This document shows, piece after piece, positions 7,308-14,707 of a DNA stretch of 34,310 nucleotides. The notes beneath the pieces were generated by a model that was not told the DNA's origin, did no database searches, and worked only from the letters and a program-made list of their open reading frames with translations. Positions within the stretch are counted from its first letter, which is position 1, and the number at the start of each line of letters is the position of its first letter. The translations under genes and the position numbers were made by a program. Source of the DNA: Candidatus Gastranaerophilales bacterium (GTDB taxonomy: Bacteria; Cyanobacteriota; Vampirovibrionia; Gastranaerophilales; Gastranaerophilaceae); assembly GCA_944325175.1 (NCBI GenBank), contig CALUYZ010000021.1:1-34310 (forward strand), in the 5' to 3' direction.

Positions 7308-8213
7308 CTAAAACCCTTTACTATCAAGAGTTTTTAAAATTTCATCAAAATCATTTATTAAATTAATTTCAAAATTTTCTATATTTTGTCTAAACCAAGT
7401 TAATTGCCTTTTTGCAAAATTTCTTGTATGTTGTTTTATTTTGTCGATTGCTTCTTCTTTTGAATTATAAATACCGACATCAAGGTCAAAAAATTCTCTA
7501 TAGCCTATTGTGTTAAATAAAATTTCATTGTTGGGGTATTTTTCTTTGTTTTTTTTCCATTCTTCATAAAGCCCCATTTTAAGCATCAAATCAACTCTTA
7601 AATTAATTTTTTCATAAAGAGCTTCTCTTTGAATATTTTTCATAAACCAAAAGGCAGTATATTTTTCGTTATTTTCTCTTTCATATTCAGATACCTTGCC
7701 TTTGATTGCTTCAATCAATTCAAGAGAGCGGATAATTTTATCTCTGTTATTTTGATGAATAAGGTTTGCCCTTTTTTCATCTTTTTCTTTCAGCATTTTG
7801 TATAAATCTTCGTTTGTTAAGTTTGAAAGTTCACGCCTCAATTCTTTATTTTCGCCAAATTCGATTAAATTTTTTTCATCTAACAAAGATTTTATATAAA
7901 ACCAAGTTCCCCCTTGAATTATGAGGGGTTTATATGTAGAATTTATAATTTCTTTTGCATCTTTTACAAAATTGCCTGCGGAATAAATTCCTTCCGTTAC
8001 TGTTTTAATGTCTATTAAATGGTGAATAACGCCATCTTGCTCTTTTTTTGTTGGTTTAGCAGAAACTATATCTAAATCTTTGTAGACAATTCTTGAATCA
8101 GCTGAAATAACCTCTAAATCAAACTTTTTTGCAAGCTTAATTGCAAGGTTAGTTTTCCCCGATGCTGTCGGACCTGTTATGATGATTAAGGGTGAAGTTT
8201 TTTTCATATACAT
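7308..8213 (-). CDS. miaA: tRNA dimethylallyltransferase MiaA
   Basis: 301 residues. MiaA transfers the dimethylallyl group from DMAPP to N6 of A37 in tRNAs that read UNN codons. The P-loop GPTASGKT is at 14-21, followed by ADSRIVYKDLDIVSAKP, HHLIDI, GGTWFYIKSLL, IGYREFF and the C-terminal TRNFAKRQLTWFRQ. The usual DS.Q motif reads DSRI here, so the Gln is replaced by Ile, and GGTGLY reads GGTWFY; both are deviations but the rest is intact. The start overlaps the upstream membrane-protein gene by 65 bases and lacks its own ribosome-binding site, implying translational coupling. Met3 is an alternative start. Confidence 0.94.
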   Translation of the reverse strand: MYMKKTSPLIIITGPTASGKTNLAIKLAKKFDLEVISADSRIVYKDLDIVSAKPTKKEQDGVIHHLIDIKTVTEGIYSAGNFVKDAKEIINSTYKPLIIQGGTWFYIKSLLDEKNLIEFGENKELRRELSNLTNEDLYKMLKEKDEKRANLIHQNNRDKIIRSLELIEAIKGKVSEYERENNEKYTAFWFMKNIQREALYEKINLRVDLMLKMGLYEEWKKNKEKYPNNEILFNTIGYREFFDLDVGIYNSKEEAIDKIKQHTRNFAKRQLTWFRQNIENFEINLINDFDEILKTLDSKGF

Positions 8214-8994
8214 TGAATATTAGCACAATTATATATGCAAAGAAACTAACTCTAACTACAAGCGCTATGAACATTAAAAATTGGTTTGTTGTAGAAATTG
8301 CATCAAAAAATACAAGTAAAATGTGAATTAAAACCATTGTAAAAAACAAAAAGATTGTATAAAAAGGTTTTTTGAAAAGTGCGATAATTCCGTTTTTAAG
8401 GGCTGTTATCGGATTATTTTTTTCATTAAATACTAAAGAAGGTATTGAATAGAAAGTTAAAAGCCCGTATAAAAGAAGCGCTAAATATCTAAATATATTT
8501 CTTTCAACTATAACCTTTAAGGCGTCTTTCGGAATTGTGGATGCAAAGTTATAAAGGGCGTCTGTGTCACCATTTAGCATTGTCATTTGATTTAAAATAT
8601 CTACAGGTTTTCCGAAAAATAAATCTGCAAGTTTATTTATCCCAAAAATATATGCAATTATAAGCAAAACGAAAAATAAAACGGGTAAAATATATTTTGC
8701 AACAGATTCAAAAAAGGCATTTTTAAAAGAATGATGACGAATTTCCATTTCTTTATCAGGGTCGTTTTTAATATCATTTAAAATAACAAATTTTATCATT
8801 CCAAACCACCCCGCAAAAAATGCACAGGCAAAAAGAATTAAAACAAATGCCACAATATAAAATGAAATTGTGTTAAATGTATAAATTAATAATGGAAAAA
8901 CACTTGCCAAAATTAAAAGATACATTACAAACAAAAGCATAATTTGTGGGTTTTTTAAAAATATTTCAAAAGTTTGTCTTATATTATAGTTCAT
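8149..8994 (-). CDS. Multi-pass inner-membrane protein, unknown function
   Basis: 281 residues from the ATG at 8994; an upstream GTG at 9006 is possible but GAGAG then lies inside the coding region and serves the ATG well. About six hydrophobic segments are visible: residues ~18-40, ~44-72, ~107-128, ~170-190, ~212-234 and ~241-265, with charged short loops between. No catalytic motif is recognised. The general arrangement resembles uncharacterised bacterial membrane proteins with repeated hydrophobic pairs. It overlaps miaA downstream and shares a divergent intergenic region with the thymidylate-kinase pair upstream. Confidence 0.75.
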   Translation of the reverse strand: MNYNIRQTFEIFLKNPQIMLLFVMYLLILASVFPLLIYTFNTISFYIVAFVLILFACAFFAGWFGMIKFVILNDIKNDPDKEMEIRHHSFKNAFFESVAKYILPVLFFVLLIIAYIFGINKLADLFFGKPVDILNQMTMLNGDTDALYNFASTIPKDALKVIVERNIFRYLALLLYGLLTFYSIPSLVFNEKNNPITALKNGIIALFKKPFYTIFLFFTMVLIHILLVFFDAISTTNQFLMFIALVVRVSFFAYIIVLIFNVYEKNFTLNHHNRSDSIGEN

Positions 8995-9020
8995 TTTTTC
9001 TCTCACAAAAAAGTTATAAT

Positions 9021-9049
9021 TTGCAAATATTTGCTTATACTATTAATAT
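9021..9049 (+). promoter_or_regulatory. Promoter of the thymidylate-kinase-like pair
   Basis: TTGCAA at 9021-9026, a 17-base spacer and TAATAT at 9044-9049 predict a start near 9056, about 28 bases before the ATG at 9084. The AAGG in caaggtataaaATG is the ribosome-binding site. Confidence 0.5.
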
Positions 9050-9083
9050 TAATTATAAAGCTTATTTAATTACAAGGTATAAA

Positions 9084-9758
9084 ATGTTAAGATTTTCAAA
9101 AGAACATAATCTAAAAGGTGCCTTAATTTGTGTAGAAGGCATTGACGGTTCAGGCAAAAGCACACAAGTTGACCTTTTATACAACTGGCTAAAATCTAAA
9201 AATGCAGATGTTATTTTAACAAGGTGGAATTCATCTGATTTAATAGCTGAAACCACAAAAAAAGCAAAAAAGAAAAATTTATTATCACCAAGAACATTTT
9301 CTTTGTTGCACGCAGTTGATTTTGCAGACAGATTAGAAAAAACAATCATCCCTGCAATGAAGGCAGGCTTTATTGTTTTAGCAGATAGATACGTTTACAC
9401 TGCCTTTGCAAGAGATGTTGCAAGAGAAGTTGACCCTAAATGGGTAAGAAATATGTATTCTTTTGCAATTAAACCCGATTTAACAGTTTATTTTGAAGTA
9501 TCTGCTAAGGTTTCCCTGGATAGGCTTTGTTCTACAAGGCAGCCAAAATATTATGAAGCAGGCATGGACTTAAAACTTTCAAATAACCCCTATAAAAGCT
9601 ATGTAATTTTTCAAAACAGGGTTATTGAAGAATATAAAAATATGGTTGATGAATATAACCTTATAAAAATTGATGCAAATGATACAATTCACACAAAACA
9701 ACAATATTTTAGAAAACTTGTTGAAGAAACTTTATTGAAGAAAGGTATAAAAATTTAA
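9084..9758 (+). CDS. Thymidylate kinase-like protein 1
   Basis: 224 residues from the ATG at 9084 (a longer frame opens at 8946 but lacks a ribosome-binding site and overlaps the divergent gene). It is a P-loop nucleoside-monophosphate kinase of the dTMP kinase family: GIDGSGKST at 19-27, LLHAVDFADRLEKTI, and ADRYVYTAF with the DRY base-binding motif. The usual TREPG motif that positions dTMP is replaced by TRWNSS, and the lid region reads RQPKYYEAGMD. It may be a dTMP kinase variant or a related kinase with another substrate. Its stop overlaps the start of a paralog by one base (TAATG), so both are translated from one message. Confidence 0.8.
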   Translation: MLRFSKEHNLKGALICVEGIDGSGKSTQVDLLYNWLKSKNADVILTRWNSSDLIAETTKKAKKKNLLSPRTFSLLHAVDFADRLEKTIIPAMKAGFIVLADRYVYTAFARDVAREVDPKWVRNMYSFAIKPDLTVYFEVSAKVSLDRLCSTRQPKYYEAGMDLKLSNNPYKSYVIFQNRVIEEYKNMVDEYNLIKIDANDTIHTKQQYFRKLVEETLLKKGIKI

Positions 9759-10420
9759 TGTATCAAAACCATGGATACCCTGGGCTTTTAATTGTTTTAG
9801 AAGGCACAGATGGCGTTGGCAAATCAACTCAGGTAAAATTATTAAAAAATTATATCGAAAATAAATGCTATGGCTGCATGTTAAGCGAATGGAAAACAAG
9901 CAGACTAATTTCAAACGTCATAAATGAAGCAAAAGATAGAAACCTTTTAAACACAACAACATTTTCTCTTTTATATGCAGCAGATTATGCTGATAGATTG
10001 GAAAATAACATAATCCCCGCTCTAAAAGCAGGCTTTATTGTTATTTTAGATAGATACATCTACACTGCCTTTGTAAGAGATTCAGTAAGGGGCCATGATA
10101 TTAAATGGGTGAAAAAACTTTATGATTTTGCACCGGAACCCGATTTAATTTTTTATTTAGATGTTCCTGTTGATACTTTAATAAAAAGAATGATAGCATC
10201 CACAGGGCTTGATTTTTATGAATCAGGAAGAGATATTGGGCTTTCAACAGATGTTTATAACAGCTTTGAAATTTATCAAAAACGCTGTATCGATGAATAT
10301 AAAAAGCTTGAAAAAGAATATAATTTTATAAAAATAAACGGCGAATTATCAAAAGAAGAAATTCATAATAAAATTGCAGCAAAAGTTGAAGAAGTTTTAA
10401 ACCTTGGAATTGTAAAATAA
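9758..10420 (+). CDS. Thymidylate kinase-like protein 2
   Basis: 220 residues and a clear paralog of the preceding gene. The P-loop is GTDGVGKST at about 16-24, followed by LLYAADYADRLENNI, LDRYIYTAFVRD and FYESGRDIGLS. The TREPG position reads SEWKTS, so the pair share the same departure from standard dTMP kinase. Translational coupling to copy 1 suggests the two could form a heterodimer; dTMP kinases are normally homodimers, so this is inference. No other dTMP kinase is in the window, so whether either one is the housekeeping Tmk cannot be decided here. Confidence 0.8.
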   Translation: MYQNHGYPGLLIVLEGTDGVGKSTQVKLLKNYIENKCYGCMLSEWKTSRLISNVINEAKDRNLLNTTTFSLLYAADYADRLENNIIPALKAGFIVILDRYIYTAFVRDSVRGHDIKWVKKLYDFAPEPDLIFYLDVPVDTLIKRMIASTGLDFYESGRDIGLSTDVYNSFEIYQKRCIDEYKKLEKEYNFIKINGELSKEEIHNKIAAKVEEVLNLGIVK

Positions 10421-10482
10421 TATAAGGCTAAAACCTTTGATATAAGCTAATTTCACCGAATATTTCAAAGCCCGAAATAAAA

Positions 10483-10499
10483 TATGATATTATAAACTT
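10483..10499 (+). promoter_or_regulatory. Extended -10 promoter, apparently leaderless start
   Basis: TG-A-TATTAT (TATTAT at 10488-10493) lies so that transcription should begin at or one base before the ATG at 10500. There is no Shine-Dalgarno sequence. The same block recurs before 12217 and 13922, and in weakened form (TA-A-TATTAT) before 14507. Confidence 0.5.
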
Positions 10500-11081
10500 A
10501 TGAAAATAAATAAAACTTTTATCTTAAATTTATTCATTCTTTTTCTTGTAACAACTTCGGTTGTTTTAATTTCGGCTGGAATTAAAAAAGAAATAATCAA
10601 AAACAATGAAATTCTTTCAAGGGAAGAAGCCGTAAGAATGGCAGAAAGAGAGCGCAACAAAATTTCAGACGAAGAAGTTCTGCAACAAGGGATTTTAAAG
10701 GTTTTAGACCTTGAAAATGCCCCAAAAGATGATGTTGCAAGAAGAATTTTATGTGATTACGTTGAATGTGATAAAGTTGTGTGGGATGATTCAGGACATT
10801 TCAGTGTGGATGACATAAGAGCTGTCAGGTTTGATTTGAATGATGATGGGGTAGATGAAATTATAGGCTATTGGCGTTTTTGCTATCCCGTCGGTTTAGA
10901 TATCTATATTTTACAAAAAACAAAAAAAGGCTATAAAAACCTGTATTGGACCCGTGGTGCTGCACACTATTACCCGATAATAATTTTAAACCACAAAACA
11001 AACGGCTGGCATGATTATGCCGTTATTCTGGCAAAAGGCGACGGTAAACCAACGGTAGTGAGATATCTGGACAGATACTGA
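10500..11081 (+). CDS. Secreted/membrane-anchored 'NGWHD' protein, copy 1
   Basis: 193 residues. An N-terminal hydrophobic segment (ILNLFILFLVTTSVVLIS, 8-25) is a signal anchor or uncleaved signal peptide. A charged helical stretch (30-70) leads to a globular domain with VRFDLNDDGVDEIIGYW, an acidic loop like FG-GAP/calcium-loop proteins, then DIYILQKTKKGY and HKTNGWHDYAVI. The pair 'DLNDDG..E' plus 'NGW.D' recalls a widespread class of uncharacterised secreted bacterial proteins. It is followed by a lysozyme-like gene, and the pair is repeated, so an inhibitor/immunity role is a reasonable guess only. The last 56 codons are identical to copy 2; the first part is clearly diverged. Confidence 0.7.
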   Translation: MKINKTFILNLFILFLVTTSVVLISAGIKKEIIKNNEILSREEAVRMAERERNKISDEEVLQQGILKVLDLENAPKDDVARRILCDYVECDKVVWDDSGHFSVDDIRAVRFDLNDDGVDEIIGYWRFCYPVGLDIYILQKTKKGYKNLYWTRGAAHYYPIIILNHKTNGWHDYAVILAKGDGKPTVVRYLDRY

Positions 11082-11115
11082 TATTAAAATACATTTGAAG
11101 GGATGAAAAAGAAAT

Positions 11116-11961
11116 ATGGTTAGATCTGAAAAAGACATGTATGAAAAATTGGGTTTTAAAGAATCCAGCAATCGTTATGGTGCAGATAACGGCTTAGGCT
11201 ATTGGGGCAGATACCAAATGGGAGAAGCTGCCCTAACGGATGCAGGCTATATGAAAAACGGCAGATTTACAGGCAAGGACGGGGTTTATAGCGCAGCTGA
11301 TTTTAAAAATAATCCTAAAGCGCAAGAAAGTGCAATAAGGCTGTATCATAAGAAAACTTGGGATTATTTAAAAAAGATATTGGGAGATGAAGGCATAAAA
11401 GATTATGTCGGAACAACAATTAATGATATTCCGATTACACCTTCAGGAATGCTTATTGCCTCTCATTTGGTGGGATATGCAAAAGTTGCTTTTTATCTTA
11501 AAAATGAAGGTGCTACAAAAAGTAGCAATGAAGATTATTATTTTGACGGGAACGGAACGCATATTGAAGAATATATGAGTGCGTTTGCAGATTATGATGT
11601 ATCAGATATTACAAAAATTCCACACAAGCCCTATGCGCCAAAAGCTGAAATGTCAAAAGAAATTGATGATATAAAAGAAGCAAGCAAAAAGCTTACGGAA
11701 ACAAAAATTTCGCCGTTTAATCAAAAAACCGTATTAAATAAAATAAATGAACTTGAACAAAAAGGGCAAGAATTATTAAAATCATTAAAATCAACTGATG
11801 AATTTTATAATGTTATTGAAAATTATACGAGAGAAAAATATAAACAATGCAAAAACAAGCCAAAGGGCAAAAAAAATGAATATATTAATAATGAACTAAC
11901 GCTTGAAAAATATAAAACAACTAAAAAAACGGTTCAACAACAGGCTTTGCCTCTAATATAA
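11116..11961 (+). CDS. Lysozyme/transglycosylase-like protein, copy 1 (main frame)
   Basis: 281 residues in this frame. Residues ~10-75 (KESSNRYG, GYWGRYQMGEAALTDAGY, FTGKDGV, FKNNPKAQESAIRLY) match the pattern of lysozyme-like muramidase domains found in phage tails and secreted effectors; Glu16 in ESSNRYG is the likely catalytic acid. A second conserved part is SGMLIASHLVGYAKVAFYL, followed by a helical, probably coiled-coil region (180-260). There is no signal peptide. The frame breaks at an A7 run (11923-11929) and the C-terminal 88 residues continue in the -1 frame to 12194. The ribosome-binding site (GAAGGG at 11097-11102) is somewhat far from the ATG; the later ATG at 11137 is an alternative. 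An identical copy lies 1705 bases downstream. Confidence 0.7.
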   Translation: MVRSEKDMYEKLGFKESSNRYGADNGLGYWGRYQMGEAALTDAGYMKNGRFTGKDGVYSAADFKNNPKAQESAIRLYHKKTWDYLKKILGDEGIKDYVGTTINDIPITPSGMLIASHLVGYAKVAFYLKNEGATKSSNEDYYFDGNGTHIEEYMSAFADYDVSDITKIPHKPYAPKAEMSKEIDDIKEASKKLTETKISPFNQKTVLNKINELEQKGQELLKSLKSTDEFYNVIENYTREKYKQCKNKPKGKKNEYINNELTLEKYKTTKKTVQQQALPLI

Positions 11962-12194
11962 ATTCAAAACATAATGAAGTTAAACAAACAAATTCATCTG
12001 ACAACTGGAGTGAAAAACAACACAAAGAATTTTTGGAAGGTTTTAATTCAAATAAATTTGCAAGCCCTGAAAAATACCCGTATAAAAACACAAAACCAAA
12101 TTGGACAGATAAATTTAATATCGGAAACCCGGAAACAGACGACGGACACTGGGTAACTTTAGATAACGGAAAACATCTTTTTATAAAAGATTAA
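11928..12194 (+). CDS. C-terminal part of lysozyme-like protein, copy 1, in the -1 frame
   Basis: An 88-codon stretch opens at the A7 run and runs to TAA at 12192-12194 with strongly protein-like composition: NSSDNWSEKQHKEFLEGF, SPEKYPYKNTKPNWTDKF and the ending DDGHWVTLDNGKHLFIKD. The ending resembles the 'WVTI.G.H.LI' tails seen in phage head-morphogenesis and toxin proteins. It has no start of its own; one added A in A7, or a -1 slip, would join it to the upstream 281-residue frame for a protein of about 358 residues. Either programmed slippage, decay or a base-call error explains it. Confidence 0.6.
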   Translation, partial: NGSTTGFASNINSKHNEVKQTNSSDNWSEKQHKEFLEGFNSNKFASPEKYPYKNTKPNWTDKFNIGNPETDDGHWVTLDNGKHLFIKD

Positions 12195-12216
12195 ATAAAT
12201 GTGATATTATAAACTT

Positions 12217-12786
12217 ATGAAAATAAATAAAACTTTTGTATTAAATTTATTCATTCTTTTTCTTGTAACAATTTCACTTGTTTTAATTTCTGCTGAAATT
12301 ATAAAAGAAAATGAAATTCTTGCAAGGAAAGAAGCCATAAGAATGGCAGAAGAAGAATATAATAAAATTTCAGATGAAGAAATTCTACAACAAGGAGTTT
12401 TAAAGGTTTTAGACCTTGAAAATGCCCCAAAAGATGATGTTGCAAGAAGAATTCTATGTGATTACGTTGAATGTGATAAAGTTGTGTGGGATGCTTCAGG
12501 CCATTTTAGCGTAGATGACATAAGAGCTGTCAGGTTTGATTTGAATGATGATGGGGTGGATGAAATTATAGGCTATTGGCATTTTTACTATCCCGTCGGT
12601 TTAGATATTTATATTTTGCAAAAAACAAAAAAAGGCTATAAAAACCTGTATTGGACCCGTGGTGCTGCACACTATTACCCGATAATAATTTTAAACCACA
12701 AAACAAACGGCTGGCATGATTATGCCGTTATTCTGGCAAAAGGCGACGGTAAACCAACGGTAGTGAGATATCTGGACAGATACTGA
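12217..12786 (+). CDS. Secreted/membrane-anchored 'NGWHD' protein, copy 2 (chimera)
   Basis: 189 residues with the same layout as copy 1: hydrophobic N-terminus (VLNLFILFLVTISLVLIS), helical linker, DLNDDGVDEIIGY loop and NGWHD motif. Its DNA is identical to copy 3 up to about 12639 and identical to copy 1 from 12619 to its end. It is therefore a chimera of the 5' part of copy 3 and the 3' part of copy 1, produced at a 21-base homology. It remains in frame and is presumably functional. Transcription starts from an extended -10 (TG-A-TATTAT, 12205-12210) placed so that the message is leaderless. Confidence 0.75.
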   Translation: MKINKTFVLNLFILFLVTISLVLISAEIIKENEILARKEAIRMAEEEYNKISDEEILQQGVLKVLDLENAPKDDVARRILCDYVECDKVVWDASGHFSVDDIRAVRFDLNDDGVDEIIGYWHFYYPVGLDIYILQKTKKGYKNLYWTRGAAHYYPIIILNHKTNGWHDYAVILAKGDGKPTVVRYLDRY

Positions 12787-12820
12787 TATTAAAATACATT
12801 TGAAGGGATGAAAAAGAAAT

Positions 12821-13666
12821 ATGGTTAGATCTGAAAAAGACATGTATGAAAAATTGGGTTTTAAAGAATCCAGCAATCGTTATGGTGCAGATAACGGCTT
12901 AGGCTATTGGGGCAGATACCAAATGGGAGAAGCTGCCCTAACGGATGCAGGCTATATGAAAAACGGCAGATTTACAGGCAAGGACGGGGTTTATAGCGCA
13001 GCTGATTTTAAAAATAATCCTAAAGCGCAAGAAAGTGCAATAAGGCTGTATCATAAGAAAACTTGGGATTATTTAAAAAAGATATTGGGAGATGAAGGCA
13101 TAAAAGATTATGTCGGAACAACAATTAATGATATTCCGATTACACCTTCAGGAATGCTTATTGCCTCTCATTTGGTGGGATATGCAAAAGTTGCTTTTTA
13201 TCTTAAAAATGAAGGTGCTACAAAAAGTAGCAATGAAGATTATTATTTTGACGGGAACGGAACGCATATTGAAGAATATATGAGTGCGTTTGCAGATTAT
13301 GATGTATCAGATATTACAAAAATTCCACACAAGCCCTATGCGCCAAAAGCTGAAATGTCAAAAGAAATTGATGATATAAAAGAAGCAAGCAAAAAGCTTA
13401 CGGAAACAAAAATTTCGCCGTTTAATCAAAAAACCGTATTAAATAAAATAAATGAACTTGAACAAAAAGGGCAAGAATTATTAAAATCATTAAAATCAAC
13501 TGATGAATTTTATAATGTTATTGAAAATTATACGAGAGAAAAATATAAACAATGCAAAAACAAGCCAAAGGGCAAAAAAAATGAATATATTAATAATGAA
13601 CTAACGCTTGAAAAATATAAAACAACTAAAAAAACGGTTCAACAACAGGCTTTGCCTCTAATATAA
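12821..13666 (+). CDS. Lysozyme/transglycosylase-like protein, copy 2 (main frame)
   Basis: Identical in sequence to the copy at 11116-11961, including Glu16 in ESSNRYG, the GRYQMGEAAL segment and the interrupting A7 run, here at 13628-13634. The frameshift was thus present before the duplication, or arose from the same systematic error. It lies between two secreted 'NGWHD' genes, which is consistent with an effector and inhibitor arrangement but does not prove one. Confidence 0.7.
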   Translation: MVRSEKDMYEKLGFKESSNRYGADNGLGYWGRYQMGEAALTDAGYMKNGRFTGKDGVYSAADFKNNPKAQESAIRLYHKKTWDYLKKILGDEGIKDYVGTTINDIPITPSGMLIASHLVGYAKVAFYLKNEGATKSSNEDYYFDGNGTHIEEYMSAFADYDVSDITKIPHKPYAPKAEMSKEIDDIKEASKKLTETKISPFNQKTVLNKINELEQKGQELLKSLKSTDEFYNVIENYTREKYKQCKNKPKGKKNEYINNELTLEKYKTTKKTVQQQALPLI

Positions 13667-13899
13667 ATTCAAAACATAATGAAGTTAAACAAACAAATTC
13701 ATCTGACAACTGGAGTGAAAAACAACACAAAGAATTTTTGGAAGGTTTTAATTCAAATAAATTTGCAAGCCCTGAAAAATACCCGTATAAAAACACAAAA
13801 CCAAATTGGACAGATAAATTTAATATCGGAAACCCGGAAACAGACGACGGACACTGGGTAACTTTAGATAACGGAAAACATCTTTTTATAAAAGATTAA
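13633..13899 (+). CDS. C-terminal part of lysozyme-like protein, copy 2, in the -1 frame
   Basis: Identical to 11928-12194: 88 codons from the A7 run to TAA at 13897-13899, ending in HWVTLDNGKHLFIKD. It has no independent start and reads as the displaced C-terminus of the preceding frame. Confidence 0.6.
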   Translation, partial: NGSTTGFASNINSKHNEVKQTNSSDNWSEKQHKEFLEGFNSNKFASPEKYPYKNTKPNWTDKFNIGNPETDDGHWVTLDNGKHLFIKD

Positions 13900-13921
13900 A
13901 TAAATGTGATATTATAAACTT

Positions 13922-14494
13922 ATGAAAATAAATAAAACTTTTGTATTAAATTTATTCATTCTTTTTCTTGTAACAATTTCACTTGTTTTAATTTCTGCTG
14001 AAATTATAAAAGAAAATGAAATTCTTGCAAGGAAAGAAGCCATAAGAATGGCAGAAGAAGAATATAATAAAATTTCAGATGAAGAAATTCTACAACAAGG
14101 AGTTTTAAAGGTTTTAGACCTTGAAAATGCCCCAAAAGATGATGTTGCAAGAAGAATTCTATGTGATTACGTTGAATGTGATAAAGTTGTGTGGGATGCT
14201 TCAGGCCATTTTAGCGTAGATGACATAAGAGCTGTCAGGTTTGATTTGAATGATGATGGGGTGGATGAAATTATAGGCTATTGGCATTTTTACTATCCCG
14301 TCGGTTTAGATATTTATATTTTGCAAAAAACAAAAAAAGGCTATCAAAATCTCTCTTGGACTTGTGGTGCTGCACACTATTACCCGATAAAAATTTTAAA
14401 CCATAAAACAAACGGCTGGCATGATTATGCCGTTATTCTGGCAAAAGGCGACGGTAAACCGATAATTATAAGGCATATTGGTGGGAAATACTAA
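13922..14494 (+). CDS. Secreted/membrane-anchored 'NGWHD' protein, copy 3
   Basis: 190 residues. The first ~140 are identical to copy 2; the end differs (GYQNLSWTCGAAHYYPIK and a terminal PIIIRHIGGKY in place of PTVVRYLDRY). It is most simply the original right-hand member of the array, the left-hand original being copy 1. Same signal anchor, acidic DLNDDG loop and NGWHD motif, same leaderless extended -10 promoter (TATTAT at 13910-13915). Unlike copies 1 and 2 it is not followed by a lysozyme-like gene. Confidence 0.72.
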   Translation: MKINKTFVLNLFILFLVTISLVLISAEIIKENEILARKEAIRMAEEEYNKISDEEILQQGVLKVLDLENAPKDDVARRILCDYVECDKVVWDASGHFSVDDIRAVRFDLNDDGVDEIIGYWHFYYPVGLDIYILQKTKKGYQNLSWTCGAAHYYPIKILNHKTNGWHDYAVILAKGDGKPIIIRHIGGKY

Positions 14495-14506
14495 TATTAT
14501 AAACTT

Positions 14507-14707
14507 ATGAAAATAAATAAAACTTTTGCATTAAATTTATTCATTCTTTTTCTTGTAACAATTTCACTTGTTTTAATTATTTCTGAAACATTAAATTTTA
14601 CAAGAAAAAATGAAGGTTTAGTTGTTATTGAACAAATAAAAAAAGAAGAAAATTCTATAAAGCTAATGCAGGTTAAAATCAATCTTATTTTCTGGCATTA
14701 TACATAA
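14507..14707 (+). pseudogene. Truncated fourth copy: promoter and signal segment only
   Basis: The first ~80 bases (from ATATTATAAACTTATG) match copies 2 and 3 with a single substitution, giving MKINKTFALNLFILFLVTISLVLI. The next ~25 codons (SETLNFTRKNEGLVVIEQIKK) are unlike the other copies, and the frame then runs antisense into the 3' end of the convergent prepilin gene and stops. The globular NGWHD domain is absent. It looks like the broken right end of the array, though a 66-residue membrane peptide could still be made. Confidence 0.6.

Larger units (their letters stand above)
10914..12618 (+). repeat. 1705-bp tandem duplication, unit 1
   Basis: The unit contains the 3' third of secreted-protein gene 1, the lysozyme-like gene, its out-of-frame tail, the leaderless promoter and the 5' two thirds of the next secreted-protein gene. 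Every stretch compared with unit 2 is identical. The boundary lies in a 21-base identity window (10914-10934, repeated at 12619 and 14324) shared by all three secreted-protein genes, the signature of unequal crossing-over. Confidence 0.9.
12619..14323 (+). repeat. 1705-bp tandem duplication, unit 2
   Basis: Second copy of the unit at 10914-12618, with the same gene content and no difference found by eye. Because the silent positions and intergenic DNA are also identical, the duplication is recent, or maintained by gene conversion. Confidence 0.9.

Noticed and set aside
8946..9083. N-terminal extension of the first thymidylate-kinase-like protein.
   Set aside because: It overlaps the divergent membrane-protein gene and the predicted promoter at 9021-9049; ATG 9084 has AAGG at correct spacing.
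11974..12156. A 60-codon frame after the lysozyme-like gene as its own gene (also at 13679-13861).
   Set aside because: Its composition is not protein-like, while another frame over the same bases encodes the displaced C-terminus ending in HWVTLDNGKHLFI.
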